Source: Ophthalmolycus amberensis (lineage: Eukaryota; Chordata; Actinopteri; Perciformes; Zoarcidae). Taken from it: a DNA stretch of 64,000 nucleotides. The stretch lies in assembly GCA_024529925.1 (NCBI GenBank), contig JAFEUB010001102.1:1789501-1853500 (forward strand), read 5' to 3'. Made by a program: the position numbers and the translations under genes. Below are positions 21,557 through 34,300 of this stretch, piece by piece; positions within the stretch are counted from its first letter, which is position 1, and each line of letters begins with the position of its first letter. Under the pieces are notes generated by a model. The model was given only the letters and a program-made list of their open reading frames with translations. It was not told the DNA's origin and ran no database searches.

Positions 21557-22896
21557 TATTTTTTTGCTGGTGACAGGGATCAGTTCTCTATGCACTTCTG
21601 CTGTGATATTAACACAAATCTCAATGATGTTGAACTCTTGATACAGTCTTTTAATGAACATTGCACCACTTTGCTGGATAAAGTGGCACCTCTTAAGGAA
21701 AGGACCAGGGCTGCCTACAACACTTCTCCATGGATGACAGACGCTGTCTGCAACCTGAGACGGAAGTGTCGCAGGACAGAGCGGCTCTGGAAAGCCACTG
21801 GGCTTGAAGTGCATCGCTCATATCTCAAAGACCTCAGAGTTTCCTTTAATACTGGAGTAAAGGAAGCTAGAACTGCTTATTTTGCCAACCTAATCTCTTC
21901 CTCAAAGAGTCTGTTTGACACAATTAAGCGAATTGTTTCACCGTCTATCTCTACATTACCATGCTGTTCTGTTGACGATTGCAACAAATTCCTTACCTAT
22001 TTTAATGATAAGGTAACAGGTATTAGGTCTGGCATTCAGCCTGGGATTTGTTCATCTACATGTAGCTCCTCGCAATCTCCTGCTGTTCTGGACTCTTTCC
22101 AGCCTATCAGCCTTCCAGACCTGATGGACTTAATTAACAAAACAAAGCCATCATCTTGCCCTCTGGATATAATACCAACCTCTCTATTTAAGAAAGTTCT
22201 GCTAATTATTGGCCCTGCAGTAAGATCTATTGTCAATACCTCATTGTCGACAGGAATTGTCCCTTCCTATTTCAAACATGCCACTATCCAGCCCATATTA
22301 AAGAAACCTAACTTAGATCCAGCTTTGCCCATGAACTACAGGCCCATATCAAAACTGCCTTTCTTGTCCAAAATTTTAGAGAAACTGGTGGCCAACCAAC
22401 TTACTGCTGCACTGGAGACGCACAACATGTACGACAAGTTCCAGTCTGGGTTTCGTAAGCAAGACTCTACTGAAACCGCTCTCCTGAGGGTTTCAAATGA
22501 CATTCTCATGTGTGCTGATGCAGGTGACTGCTCTGTGTTAGTTCTTCTGGACCACAGTTCTGCATTTGACACTGTAGACCATAACATCCTGATTAAGAGG
22601 CTTCGTGATTGGGTTGGTATATCTGGCTGGCGTTAGACTGGTTCACGTCTTACCTCAATGACAGAAGTTTCAATGTCTCTGTGGGTGATTTTGTGTCTGT
22701 TACCTCTCCACTGTCTTGTGGTGTACCGCAGGGCTCGGTTCTGGGGCCTCTGTTATTTTCCCTTCATCTGTTACCTTTGGGGCCGATTATAAAAAGTTAT
22801 GTGTCCTATCATTTATATGCAGATGATATCCAACTCCATCTGTCATTCAAATGTCTGGCCATGTCTGACGTGTGGGTTGGTGGAAAGCAGCTTTGA
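21557..22896 (+). mobile_element. LINE (L2/CR1-like) reverse-transcriptase fragment, frameshifted
   Basis: The first frame (21557-22636) covers the linker (LLDKVAPLKERT, KPSSCPLDIIPTSLF) and reverse transcriptase blocks MNYRPISKLPFLSKILEKLV, FQSGFRKQDSTETALL and the catalytic motif LLDHSSAFDTVDHNIL. Near 22627 a single-base change moves the frame. The second frame (22609-22896) continues with LDWFTSYL, CGVPQGSVLGPLLF and the YADD catalytic motif at about 22818. Homology ends shortly after YADD, so the thumb and 3' end are missing and the endonuclease is absent upstream. The element is 5'- and 3'-truncated and dead, though both catalytic motifs survive. Clade assignment between L2 and other CR1-group LINEs is tentative. 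Confidence 0.85.
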
Positions 22897-25800
22897 GAGG
22901 CATCATTCATTCAAACAGCAGTTGTAAACAAAATATACATTAAGTTATGTCGAGGTGATCTCGAACGTAGAGTATAAATACATATATATCAAATTGTATA
23001 AATATCAACTTATTAATAGTGCTGTTAGTACAAAATGTGTGTCAATAAATCAACATGGAAACTAAGTTGCACTACTTCCCAATGTGCGGATCCATCAGAT
23101 CAGCATCTTTGCGATTAAAAGGCCACACGACAACATAAGGCTACAGCTTCAAAATCAAAGAACACAAGAATTAATCAGAGCACTCGCATAAGAACGTACG
23201 ACAATCAAACCGCCAGATTATTTTTTTAAATTTCTTAACGATGCTCAGACTCTCCTTTCTCTGTCTGTGGACTGTTACGATGTGGAAAATGGAATTAAGA
23301 GTGAAAGTTGTATTTACAACCATGAAAACCAAGCGGAATAAGAAACAGCGTCGTCATTCTGCCTCTCTAGTTATTCTCCATAACCACACACACACACACA
23401 CACACACTCCGATTCGGCTATGTAAATTGTTAGTGGGTGGACAGCCCTAATGTTAAGTGTGGTGTTCTTTACTTTTCTTTTCCACATTGATAGAATTAAA
23501 TAAGAACTGTTTAACATGTACATGGAATGTATTGTGGTTTTCAGGGGCAGAGGCATTGCCTCCATACACACAGGCGCCCTGCACCATACATTTGCCTTAC
23601 GGAGAGCAGGAAAATCTTGTTTCTTCAATATTAAAGAGCATGTGTCAAATCACATCGGAATAATAATAATAAGTGGCGCCACTGTTTTGTTGCAGTGTGT
23701 TTACAGAGAGGCTCTGAACGTGTCAAATCTCTATTCAGCATGGATTTTTGCTTTGATTAAAATAGTTAAGAACTTAATGCTTTTATGTCACTGCAGTTAT
23801 TGTTGTTTGTTTTTGTCTTATAAGACAATAAGATAAGTGTGTTTAATGTCATATGCTTTAGAGATCATTTTAGAGATAAAAAAGGGAGTATTGTAATGAA
23901 TGCTGTCGATGTAACGACACTAATCTGCACTAATCTGTCGTTTTTCCCGCTCCTCGCTCCTCACAGTTTTTGATGCGCAACTCCTCTCAGGACCTCAGTG
24001 GTACGAACTTCAAGTTGACACTGCAGGAGAGAAGTTTTTAGATCCTTTGATGTGTGATTTCAAGTGAACAACGGTGAATGGGATGTACATGCGAGAAAAG
24101 ACACCAATGAAGGAAGCCAACATACTCCCGGAGAAGTCACACCATTATTTCGTTGAGACTCACTCAAACTCTGACAAAGGGCATGAATCAAACCAAACCC
24201 TTGGGCGAGGGCAGGAAAGGAAAAGTGTGCAAGCGTGGCGTTATGTGACTGACTCTAGAGTCTGTGTGTGTGTGTGTGTGTGTGTGTGCACGCGCATGTG
24301 TAGAATGCATCCGACACAGTCGAGCTCAGAGACTGGGAACAAACAAGATAAGACGGTGAGTGAGGTAAAAGAGGAGACATTTCCAGGGCATCTTCAACAA
24401 GAGTAAGCTCTTGGGAAAGACAAGGTTAACCTCTCAGCCATAAGGCGCGAGGGCAATGTTCACACTGAGCACTTTTGTGGCCGTTTTCTTTCTTTGAAGT
24501 CTAATTGGATGTTCAAGCAGGTGAGAATAATGGCATTATTTAGGGTGAGCCAAATGCCTGCACTAGGTTTGCTTGAAAAGGAGTCTCCTGTGGTGCATTC
24601 CATTACCAGCCGGAGTGTAGTCAAAAGCAAACCCCACGCAGCAAAGCTACCTGCAACAAAAGGGTATAAAGATCTTGACATTCAGTTTTGAAACCTGAGA
24701 AAGCTCAACATAAAACAGCCAAGACTGACTTGTTATTTATGTGTTTGACGTGAACTACAGAGAAGGTAAAATGGTAAAAGTTCCATTTTAACCTGTCATA
24801 GAGCAAGAAGACAACCTGTCACACCAGCATTACAGGGCCAATGGAAACCTAGATTAGCTAAATACAAAAATTATACTAAGTTAACAACTCGTTGATGGGA
24901 TCAGCACAGGTTATCAGATCTACAGAAGGTCCGTAAACCCACACCTAACTAGCGTTTTACTCACGTCACGGGACACTTCTTGGATTCATAATAAGAAGAC
25001 GACCACGGGTTACAGTAGCAATAGCAATTGTAGCATTATAAATCAGGGATGGGAACTTTGAACTGCCAAGTCGTTTAAAAACGTCTGCTTCATGAGAGTC
25101 AACTTTCCCCCCCCCCCCCAAAAAAACAGAAAAGAACGCTTTGTAAATGAGCCGTGTCCAGGTTAGCAATGGCCGGCTGGTGCAGTGGAGACGACGGCCC
25201 ATCAATAACAGCGATGGTGTTATCTGTGTGAGCCCAAACACTCAGGTGCTTTTCTGGTGCTTATTATGCTTTAGTAAGTAGCTGCAGTAAAATAGGAACC
25301 AAACAAAGCCACGTCATATGGGCTCCGGTTAGGCTGTTGTTATATACCAGTTGTGTAAACGTGAATATTAAGACCAAATTCACATCTCTGTAGTAAATAT
25401 AAAACATGTTTCCCATGAACTACTTAGACTCTGACGGCCTGCCAAAGTCACTTTCCAGATATCTGAACATGACCGCATGTAATAACTCGGTCATGTAGCA
25501 GATACACGCGTTAAGACAGTTAAAGGCATCTCGTTATCTACCTTTTACTATCATTTTGGAATGAATGAGTGTCTAATATCCTGTGCGATTCACAGCTCTG
25601 TGTGTCAAAGTGTTATGCGACGCGTCAGCTGCGAGAGAGTGTCACTAGTTGTCAAGAAGCCCAGAATTGATCGTGGCTCTCCTCCAGACACGGCACGGGT
25701 TGTGCAGAAAGGACATCGGATAGAAGTCTCTTACTGCACTTTAATAGCCCGACACCTTAATGAAGCAATGTTCTTTCCATATTTTACATGAAATTACAGG

Positions 25801-27289
25801 TCGTTTACAAGTCAGTCAAAGTCAATTTAAATGGCTTCACTCGATCTCTGAAGACCTCAGATCAGCATTATCACAAAAGGGGATTTTGTGAGCGAGGGTT
25901 CACGGAGAGAGAGAGGGCTGGATAGGACTCGTAATAATGAAGCCAATTCTGGTTTTACTTCATACTTTCCTGAGTTTGAAAGGATAAATAGAGAAAGAAT
26001 AGTGACATTTTTCTGAACCTCTCAAATGGAAGAGGTTTAGCAATTGCTAAGTTACGGTTGCTATGGTACAGAATAATTAGAGAGCGTGTGCACATGAGGG
26101 TGTGACTCAGCACTATCAGTGTACGAATGGGAGCCAGTGAATAAACATTAAGAGGATGTGAAATAAAGCATTGTTTATGCAGCTGGTGCCTCCGTGGAGT
26201 AAGCAGCCCCATGCCAGCATCTCAATACTATTCCTGTTCCTCAAGACTGTCCAAGGGAAGAGGGAAGCAACAAGACCAGAAGCCAGCTTTTATAAATGCA
26301 GATAGGGAGGCCGGAGTCCTTAAATCTGTGAAGAGGACCATGCAGGCACCATGCAGAGGTTTGTGCTTTGAGCTGTTGAGAGCGCAGTGATCTGTTCACG
26401 GCGTCGATATATATTTTGCAGAGATTAAAAGAACCACGTGACGCAACAGCAACGCAAACGGTTGAAAGATGCACTTTTTGCGGTGTTGTGATTTTGTATG
26501 GCGCAGAAAAAGAGGACAAGTCGATTCTACACAGTGCAAGGTCACATCCACAGATGACTCGTTCATCACTTCCCCCACGTCAACGTTCTCTCACACCTTT
26601 TCTATTCCACACTTTAGGATGAACATTATATGAAGCCAGGTCTACATCCTCTGTAATTTACCCTTTTCAGCATGAACATCCTCCCTGACATTACATTTTT
26701 AATGGTGAAGGGAGAGTTTATGTCCCTCAGGGGTTTTTTTGTTCTGCAGTGGGGCTGTGTAATAACCACACAGTGAAGGGAGCAGCTCCAAACATCCATC
26801 ACTCTCTGCTCTGCTATGATCCAGTTTAAACAATACTGGGCTTTGGCAGCAAAGCTGTAATAAAAAGAAACTTGACATTGTCACACGATCCCCTGCCTAC
26901 AATGGGCTTTCTGTGCAAGCTCAGCACAAGAGGGATACATATGAATAAGCACTGTAAATATATAAACAGCGTTCCAATGAGATATTTTCCGGGAGATGAT
27001 ATTTGACAGTTGAGTCTTTCCTGTGTTCCTGTCATGTAGACAACATAAGCTCAGACGTTTTGAGGTTGTGAGTTCATATCTGTGGATCCTCAGAGTCGTC
27101 CTCAAGAAAAAAGTATGACGCACTTCGGGTCGAGGCAAACGGAGATCTACCGGTGCGTGACCGGATCAATACGTGAGACACGGACTCTAGGTTCTGTTGC
27201 TACAGATTTCTTTGTATTTATCGAGCTAATTCTGCCAGCGGCAACCGATGCGTCACTGTCAGTCTGCAACCGGAAGGTTCCAAAAGAGC
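22897..27289. other. Non-coding stretch, no gene recognised
   Basis: Simple repeats lie at 23385-23407 (CA)n, 24262-24288 (TG)n and a 13-base C run at 25107-25119. Frames are short and without family resemblance. I see no splice-flanked exon or further transposon ends. Confidence 0.55.
24262..24288. repeat. (TG)n microsatellite
   Basis: About 13 TG units. The 110-codon plus-strand frame crossing it is a low-complexity artefact. Confidence 0.9.
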
Positions 27290-27317
27290 AAGACTCAGCC
27301 AGTTGCAGGGCACGCGC

Positions 27318-27420
27318 TGGTATGTGTGTATGTATGGTATATGCTGGTATGCTGGTGTGATACCAGCGTACCAGCATTGGATGGATGCTGGTATGCTGCT
27401 GGTCACCAGCATGCATTACA
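27318..27420. repeat. Degenerate TGCTGGTA/ACCAGCAT repeat cluster
   Basis: The octamer atgctggt and its inverse accagcat occur at least seven times in about 100 bases, on both strands, forming several small palindromes. Two more weaker copies occur to 27510. It looks like the terminal region of a foldback element or a degenerate minisatellite. No coding content. Confidence 0.75.
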
Positions 27421-28008
27421 CTGGTTGTGGTGTTGGGACATGTTGTTATGCTGTTTAATAGAACTAGATGCTGAGGATGGTATCTTTCTTACCAGGTTGG
27501 TATGCTGGACAACCAAGTTGAATGTTGATATAATAAAAACAGGGTTGCATGTATGCATCATCCGCAGCAGCGCATCGTGCGCTGCGGCAGGACATGCTAC
27601 ATTTAAAAAAAAAAACGATCGGCAGGAGGAGAGCTAGTAACGTTAGCAACACTGGAGCTAACAGCTGAACATCTTTCAGCTAAAGTACAGCGGTTCAATG
27701 AGTGTTGGGGAAAGGTCAATTATAACGTCATAATATGTTTCAATATAATCTTGCAAAATGTATTATTTTGGAAAGACACTTACATTTAAATACATTTACA
27801 GCAATATAAAACAGATATAAGGGAGATAATAAGGACTTGTTTAACTTCCTAACACCAGCTCTCTACTTAAAATCCACCAAAAGTTATAACAAGAGCGCAA
27901 CGTTATTCATAGATCTAGCCTCTTAATGGTGCTCTCAAAGTGCACCAGATTGATGCATTTAACTCTAAAACGTAATACATGTTCTTCTGGGGGGAGCATG
28001 CCCCTGGA

Positions 28009-28024
28009 CCCCCCCCCCCCCCCC
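28009..28024. repeat. Poly-C tract, 16 bases
   Basis: Uninterrupted C run. Confidence 0.95.
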
Positions 28025-29238
28025 AAGAGGGTCCGAGGGTCCACCCACCACAGTCTAAAAGACAGGCCGAAGGAAACCCTGAACATTGAAGAGACATTTT
28101 AACAAGGAGCTCAGGTCCAATTATTGACGGAACAGATCTATTCTCATTTCAGGGCACTGTTGTCATGTCAACCGACACACCTCAAAAGGAACGCATCCAC
28201 TTCACCTTTCAGACGAACGCTCATGGAGGGACAAACTAATAAGCTTTTTGGGTCGCACTGCATTACTGTTCCCGATCAGAGGCCCCTTGTCACGGCTAGT
28301 TTTTGCCTGGAACAGAAGAGGCGAAGAAGAAAAAACACGATCGGGACGACGCACGTGTGTCTAGTTCAGAAATGGATGCGAGCGGCAGCCTTTCCAGAAT
28401 ATATTTGGACTTGTTTGACCATGCAGGGAGGCAAAGACGGGCCTTTGACCGGAGTTATTGCAGGTCAATTAACCAGAGAGCTTTTTTTTTCCAGTCATGG
28501 GCACCGAGTTCAACATCAGTTATACGATGTGCAGTGACGGCTGCCAGTGCAGCTGCCCCGCTGAGTCCAGGTTGGCCACTGGCTGGCTATACGGCTGACT
28601 GCTGCAAAACATTACATTTAGCAAACAACACTACCACACCTCATTTAAAACACATCAAACCAGGTGGCATCAAAGTCAATGAAGTCAATGAAGCCGGCCG
28701 TTCGCCGTTATCCACGTCCCGTCATAGGGGCGTGACTTTATGTCTGAAGTGAAGTACACATTTATGCAAACGGTTGCTCCGTGTAACGTTTAATTCAAAC
28801 TGGTGCCTGTGTATCCCGATCACATATTCATAAAGGCCACTCAGCATGCTGTGAAGTATTTACATTAAGGCCCGTTGAAAAGCATTCTACATACTGGAGC
28901 ACTTCAAGTTATAGTTGCGCCGCCCGGGGCAAGAGCAAAAAGCACGAGGCCCTCTGCAGATGCCACCGACTCACTGATTACCAGCGTCCAAAACAACAAC
29001 AACAAACACTTGCTGCCGCTAGAATCGGTGTAGGGCCGCTCTTTATTCTGCTGCACACCTATTACTTTGCACTCCGTCTGTCAGGGCGGAATCTATAGGG
29101 CAACACAAATTACCCGCACGCAGATGTTTGAGTGTTTCTCCGCAGCATTTAAGGCTTGATGCATGCTATTATAAAAGCAGTGTGACCGCGGCTGCATTGT
29201 CAGCACTCTGCGCTGTTCTGCCGGCTTTGACGGGGACC

Positions 29239-29253
29239 GGGGGGGGGGGGGGG
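29239..29253. repeat. Poly-G tract, 15 bases
   Basis: Uninterrupted G run. Confidence 0.95.
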
Positions 29254-31084
29254 CTGTTTGAGGAAGCAGCTGACTGAGGATGTGACAAGATAAAAGAATA
29301 TTAAAATGAGACACTTCCACCAATAATTACTTTTCAAATTGAGAATCGTATGAAGAGATATGTTCATTTTTTTTAATTTATACTTGAATACTCGCTTGAA
29401 TGATAACTATTACAACATGTAATCACATATGTGTGAAAGTAGTTTTTCTCATTGTTTTTTTCAGTTGACAGGCCAAAATAAAAAACAATCCATATTTCCT
29501 CCAAGGTTGACGTTGCTACCAGGAAAGCAGCACATACATTCACCGATCCTCTTGCATGACAGACGGACGTGATGTCATCATGTCGGTCTTAATATGCTTA
29601 AAGAAAAAACAATCCCCATTGGTGGCTTTTAAATTGACGCTGTGCCTGCGGAATCGTCTACGGAGCAGTGAGGAGTAGAATAATGAGGCTGGAACATGTC
29701 GTAATATATGACTTCATCCTGAGCCGATTTTGTGCAACCGAATCAATCTCCATGAAAAACAGGATCGGACCGTTGGTGTGCACGTGTGTGCGTGTGTGTG
29801 TGCGTGAGAGAGAGAGAGTGATGCCATGACAACTTCGCTCAACCCGTAGACAAATGTAATAGTACTCCCTTCCCTCTACTTTCATATTGAACGGTCGTCC
29901 ATATTACACAGCCTTTCGAGGAACACGGAGCAATCAAGGCAAGAAAGCAGACACTCCTGAGGCACTCTTCCAAAGCAGAGCCTCATTCTTCTGTTGTTCC
30001 GTCTCCCAGTTCATCAGACATGCAGACACACAATCACCCTGATTCACTCACCCTGCAGAGAGTTACTGAAGATGGTGGGTGTGGGAGGGGGTAGTGAATG
30101 TACTAATTGATATTTTAAGTTACGGGTGGTTTCCCCCTCGGCAAGATAAATGCTCCCCTTCCTGATAAATACAGCTTCTCGAGTGGCGCATGATGTCTGA
30201 AATCAGGCGTGGCGGAGAGCACCAGGTCTCGCCGTGAGGCTGGGCAGAGGTCACGGCGCCACGGCCACAGAGAAATTATTTAACACCGCTTTTAATTAAG
30301 TCGGCCCAGCACAGCGGCTCATTACAATGGAAGGCAGAGTTGTTCGGCGAGCTCGGTTCAGTGCGCGTTTTCTGCGTCCATTTCGGGCTGACTGCGGAGC
30401 GACTGCAGGCCCGCACGCGTAACACGACGGCAGTAACGTGGGAGCCGACAGCTGACTGAGTATAGCGCTGGTCTTTGTGACGCATTAGTCTGTGACACAC
30501 GAAGAGATGCAGAGCAACTGCGGCACACGCGTCTTGCGAGTGCATTGTTGTTGTTGTTTTGCTTGAAAAGTTAAACTTGCCCTTCGTGGAATTCATTCGT
30601 TCTCGATGCGCCAAGTCTGGTCGTCCTAAAATGTTGTTGACAAAAGGACAAATCGTGCAACAAGTGAGAAATTGTCCTCAACATGAGAGGATGAGTAGTA
30701 CTGTTGTTTGACACTGCATGGGAGAAGGTGTTGTGGTTGGAGATATGAATTCAACTCGCAACGCGTACCATAATTACTACATTATGCCTGAGGCTGAATA
30801 TTTTTATTGACTTATTTAACCAACCTTACCTTGGCCAAACTGTTTGTATATGCAAAACCGTAAAGGATTATGCTGAATAATGTTAACCTGAGCCTTGCAG
30901 CTTTACCATCGACCTCAGTGGAACAGTTTCCACATGACGCACATGTGGCGAGAAGTGGACGAACTGTTTTTAGAGAGCACAACAACGCCACCCTAGGAGT
31001 TGCACCTGAAGATTCACTTTTCCCCTGATCTGTATCAGGTTCTCAAAGACACTCAGGTTCATTATACAAATGAGCAGGAGACGT

Positions 31085-31440
31085 GGTTCCAATACAAAAT
31101 GATCTTTATTCTACTAAAAAATGCACCGTTTACAGTTTATACACGAAATCCTAAAAGAGCCGTTATACATTTAAAAAGAGGACTGCGGCTTACCAGTGGC
31201 GAGGTGGACCAGTGCAGGTGAGGATCCCGAAAGAGGAGGCACCCCGATCACCCGTGTACACAACACCCACACACACAACCACACGTGAGGTCTCAACCCA
31301 GGGCACGCCAAATGACACAGCACACAAAGGGAGACACCACCACCTGGAAGCACCAACCCCACCACCTCGGCTTAGCAGCTCCTACAGGGACAAATAAAAC
31401 AATTACAAAAAGGCTCTGGTTCTCAGGAAAGGAAATGAAA
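31085..31440 (-). other. Possible 3' end of a minus-strand transcript or LTR fragment
   Basis: On the minus strand this interval is GT-rich and contains a donor-like CTGGTAAGC near 31195. It ends with AATAAAG (complement at about 31109-31115) followed by a T/G-rich stretch. That arrangement fits the R/U5 part of an LTR or a transcript end. I see no coding region or matching second LTR, so this is weak. Confidence 0.25.
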
Positions 31441-31746
31441 CAAAATCAAACAAAGGAAAAAATAAACAAAAGAGAAAATAACAAAAATAGCTCGGGTTGG
31501 CTGATCATTTCTTTAGTGTAAGTTTAATGAAATAACTATTTTAAGTTCAACATACATAAGCATATATAGACAAATCACTAATATAACATTATTTATTGCT
31601 ACTTAAGACCATTAGTTTATTTAAGTAATGTCTTTACTTTTAATTAAATGAATTATACTATTTGATTTTGAGATTTAATGTATTGTTTCAAGAAAATTGT
31701 ACAGAAGGAAAGAAATTAAACAATACATTTGAATTTTCCAATGTGT

Positions 31747-31752
31747 TTTATT
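31747..31752 (-). promoter_or_regulatory. Candidate polyadenylation signal for the DUF4806-like locus
   Basis: AATAAA on the minus strand, about 470 bases beyond the stop codon of the last recognisable exon (32222-32224). It is placed where the 3' end of that transcript would be expected. Confidence 0.35.
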
Positions 31753-32221
31753 TTTTCAAAACTGCATTGTAACAAGAAATTCCAACTTGTCGAGAGAAGA
31801 AATGCAGCATTACACAGTAACTGTGCCATGTGAATGACTATTCACATGCAGACATTTCAACTTGACTGGATAAGGACAGAGGAACTGGGTTAAACATATC
31901 GAAACAACTGAACACCAATATGCAGTCCTGAGCATCCACTGTAAAACACAAGTGGTGGAACATTCCTACTCCTCATTCAACATAAACTTATAACATAATT
32001 CAAAATAAGTATCTTAGTACCGTAGTTAAACATTTCCTGAGAGTCTTTGGTGACAAAGGGGGATTAAAACCATGTGAGGCTTGGTTTGGAGGGGCTAGCA
32101 GACCCCACAGTTAAGGTGTCTCTGCATATAAGACCTAAACAGACAGCAAACTCTGCAATGAATAGTATCAAAAACAGGATTTTAAAACATCGCATGTATC
32201 ACATGTATAACACATACATGT

Positions 32222-33060
32222 TTAGGCTTGTTCAGTAGGGATGCTGACTGTGGCACGCCTCCTGGAGCTTCCCCTGTCTGCTGCCAGGTTGAACCACCTC
32301 ATTGCTGTTTCACACTCATCATCTGTGGCGGCACGTGAGACATGATTCTTTCGACGGCATCTGTAATCACAAGCAGATCATACAAAATCCCATGAGCCCT
32401 CAGTGGAACATATAGCAGACATGCAGTCTAAAAGCTAGTGGCTGTCTGGCATGTAAAGGTTTGCTATGCTATATTCAGAGCTAATATATCATATAACTAT
32501 TATGTGAAGATATAGTCGAGTAATATCTACCTGAGCAGAGAATGAAGTTGAAGTTGCAAAGAGAATTTGTAAGTTTGAACACCACTTAAGACCTCTGGGT
32601 GACTTCAAATTGTTTTCATTAAATATTAGTTACTTACGCAGGAGCAAAGTCTTCGACTCCATCTGGCTGAAGGACTTTTTCCCATTTATCCCTTTCCAGT
32701 TCATTCTCTTCCCAACATCACCGTTGAACATGCGGGCAAGGATGTTCCATGTAACCCGTTTTGTGTCATGTCCTCCGATGGTTGCCAGGGAGGAAATCTA
32801 AAATGGATCAAAAAAGTACTGTTAACACTTTACAGAATGTTTTTTCTACAATTTCACTCTTAAAATCATGCTTTTAAACATATTTAAAAAAGGAAAGAGA
32901 ACTTACCAAACAAAGGCTGGCCTCGAGGTAGAGCAGTTGCTCTCTCAGGTTTGTCTGAGTTCAGGAGGAAAGGTGAACCTCCCACCCCATTGTATGGTAT
33001 GCCCCCTGTTGCCTGGGTCCTAATGGTAGGCTGCCGGTTACCTGCCTGCAGTATTTGAAC
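32222..33060 (-). pseudogene. DUF4806-like gene, multi-exon, apparently decayed
   Basis: Three minus-strand blocks resemble a fish gene family with a DUF4806-type C-terminal domain. The middle block, 32638-32797, is bounded by TTTTAG and GTAAGTA and encodes ISSLATIGGHDTKRVTWNIL and NWKGINGKKSF. The last block, 32222-32360, carries NHVSRAATDDECETAMRWFN and ends in TAA. An upstream block ends at 32907 (GTAAGT) and carries PTIRTQATGGIPYNGVGGSP. The reading frame shifts inside the upstream block near 32960. The phase between the middle and last exons is off by one base with the obvious acceptor. The family is often multi-copy in fish; its function is unknown. I therefore call it a pseudogene, although alternative splice sites could rescue it. 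Confidence 0.6.
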
Positions 33061-34204
33061 GGGGGAAAAAGGCGCGTTTGATGTGCGGATACCCCGGTGT
33101 CCGCAGTGAGTCCGCTGTTTTTGACGGTGCGCGATCCGGGGTCGACCTGAGTCGACTTATGAACTCACAATATGTACACTTCCATTGCATCGTCACAAGA
33201 ACCTGTGAAAACAAGAAGAAAACTATTGGCTCAACTTTCAGTTCAACAACCCAGTTCCAGTAACATTAACTCCACTGCAAAACGTTACCCAGCCTCTGCT
33301 AATAACCAACTAATGACCTCGTGCCTTGAGAAGCTAGCTAATTTACTGCTATAAATGCAATAAATAACTCCTGTGCAACCTAACCAAGCATCATTTTGAA
33401 AAGCTAACGTAACTTAACGTTATCGTCAGCTAGCTTAAAACACAGCACACGTGTTAAAGTTATAAACGACCCACAGAAAATCGTTAGCATGCTAACACTC
33501 AGCTAAGCAGGGGGTGACCAGTAACCCAATTTATACAAACTAAAAGCCAGAGTGGGCCTTCACATCCCTTGGTCAGAATATACAAAATAAATGGCTCAGG
33601 CTAAAAAAAAGGTTGTTTTCATTAAAACCAGGGTGCTGCTGACAACAGCAGCGTCAGACCCTGTGGGCGACACAGCGCAGGTCAGCGTACATGAACCACG
33701 TAGGCCAAAGCCGTTAGTTACGCAAAGGCCGTAGGCAAAACACCGGAAAACAAAACAGCAGCGTCCTTAATTTACGCCGAGTTAGCTGTAGCCGCAGCTC
33801 TGGCGGCGTTCCGCTTGAACCCAACCAAAAGTCCCCTGTAATACGGGATAGCATAGAATTAATAAAAGGATAATTAACACAAAGTATATAAACTAACAGA
33901 ATAAAATCACCTTACCGATCAGGCAATGTGCGTCGGCTCCAGAAGGGGGGAGGAGGGCATGTAGCGTAGCTACCGGCAGCTAGACAAGCAAAACACGGTC
34001 ACTAACAGAACACCAGAGTATATTTAAATCAGGACCCAATCGAGACTCACCGACAGCTCCGCAGGTGAATCACCTGTGCAGGACGAGGGGAGCCCCAGAG
34101 ATAGTCTAAAAAAGAATGAAAGCCAATATAACGCCAGACCAGTATCACCGGGAGAAACAATGCTTGCTGCATTCCTGCATACCTGCACAGCGGCGGATGT
34201 CCGG

Positions 34205-34300
34205 CAAACCGGAAGCGGGACACGCGTTTGACGTCAGGAGGGAGCAAAGGGGATCCCCGGCGCATTTATGCGATGCCCGCCCACCGTGATTGGCCTGGTA
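34205..34300 (-). promoter_or_regulatory. CpG-rich candidate promoter of the DUF4806-like locus
   Basis: Within 100 bases lie an ETS-type CCGGAAG (34209-34215), a CRE-like TGACGTCA (34229-34236) and an inverted CCAAT box (ATTGG, 34289-34293), in CpG-rich sequence unlike its surroundings. Donor-like GTGAGT (complement near 34046-34051) and GTAAGG (near 33912-33917) follow downstream on the minus strand. This would suit 5' exons of a minus-strand transcript. Transcription itself is inferred. Confidence 0.4.

Larger units (their letters stand above)
27421..31084. other. Non-coding stretch, no gene recognised
   Basis: Homopolymers occur at 28009-28024 (C16) and 29239-29253 (G15). A plus-strand frame pair at 28124-28752 overlaps itself in two frames and resembles no family. 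A GC-rich, CpG-containing patch at about 30180-30530 has no exon that I can support. Confidence 0.5.
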
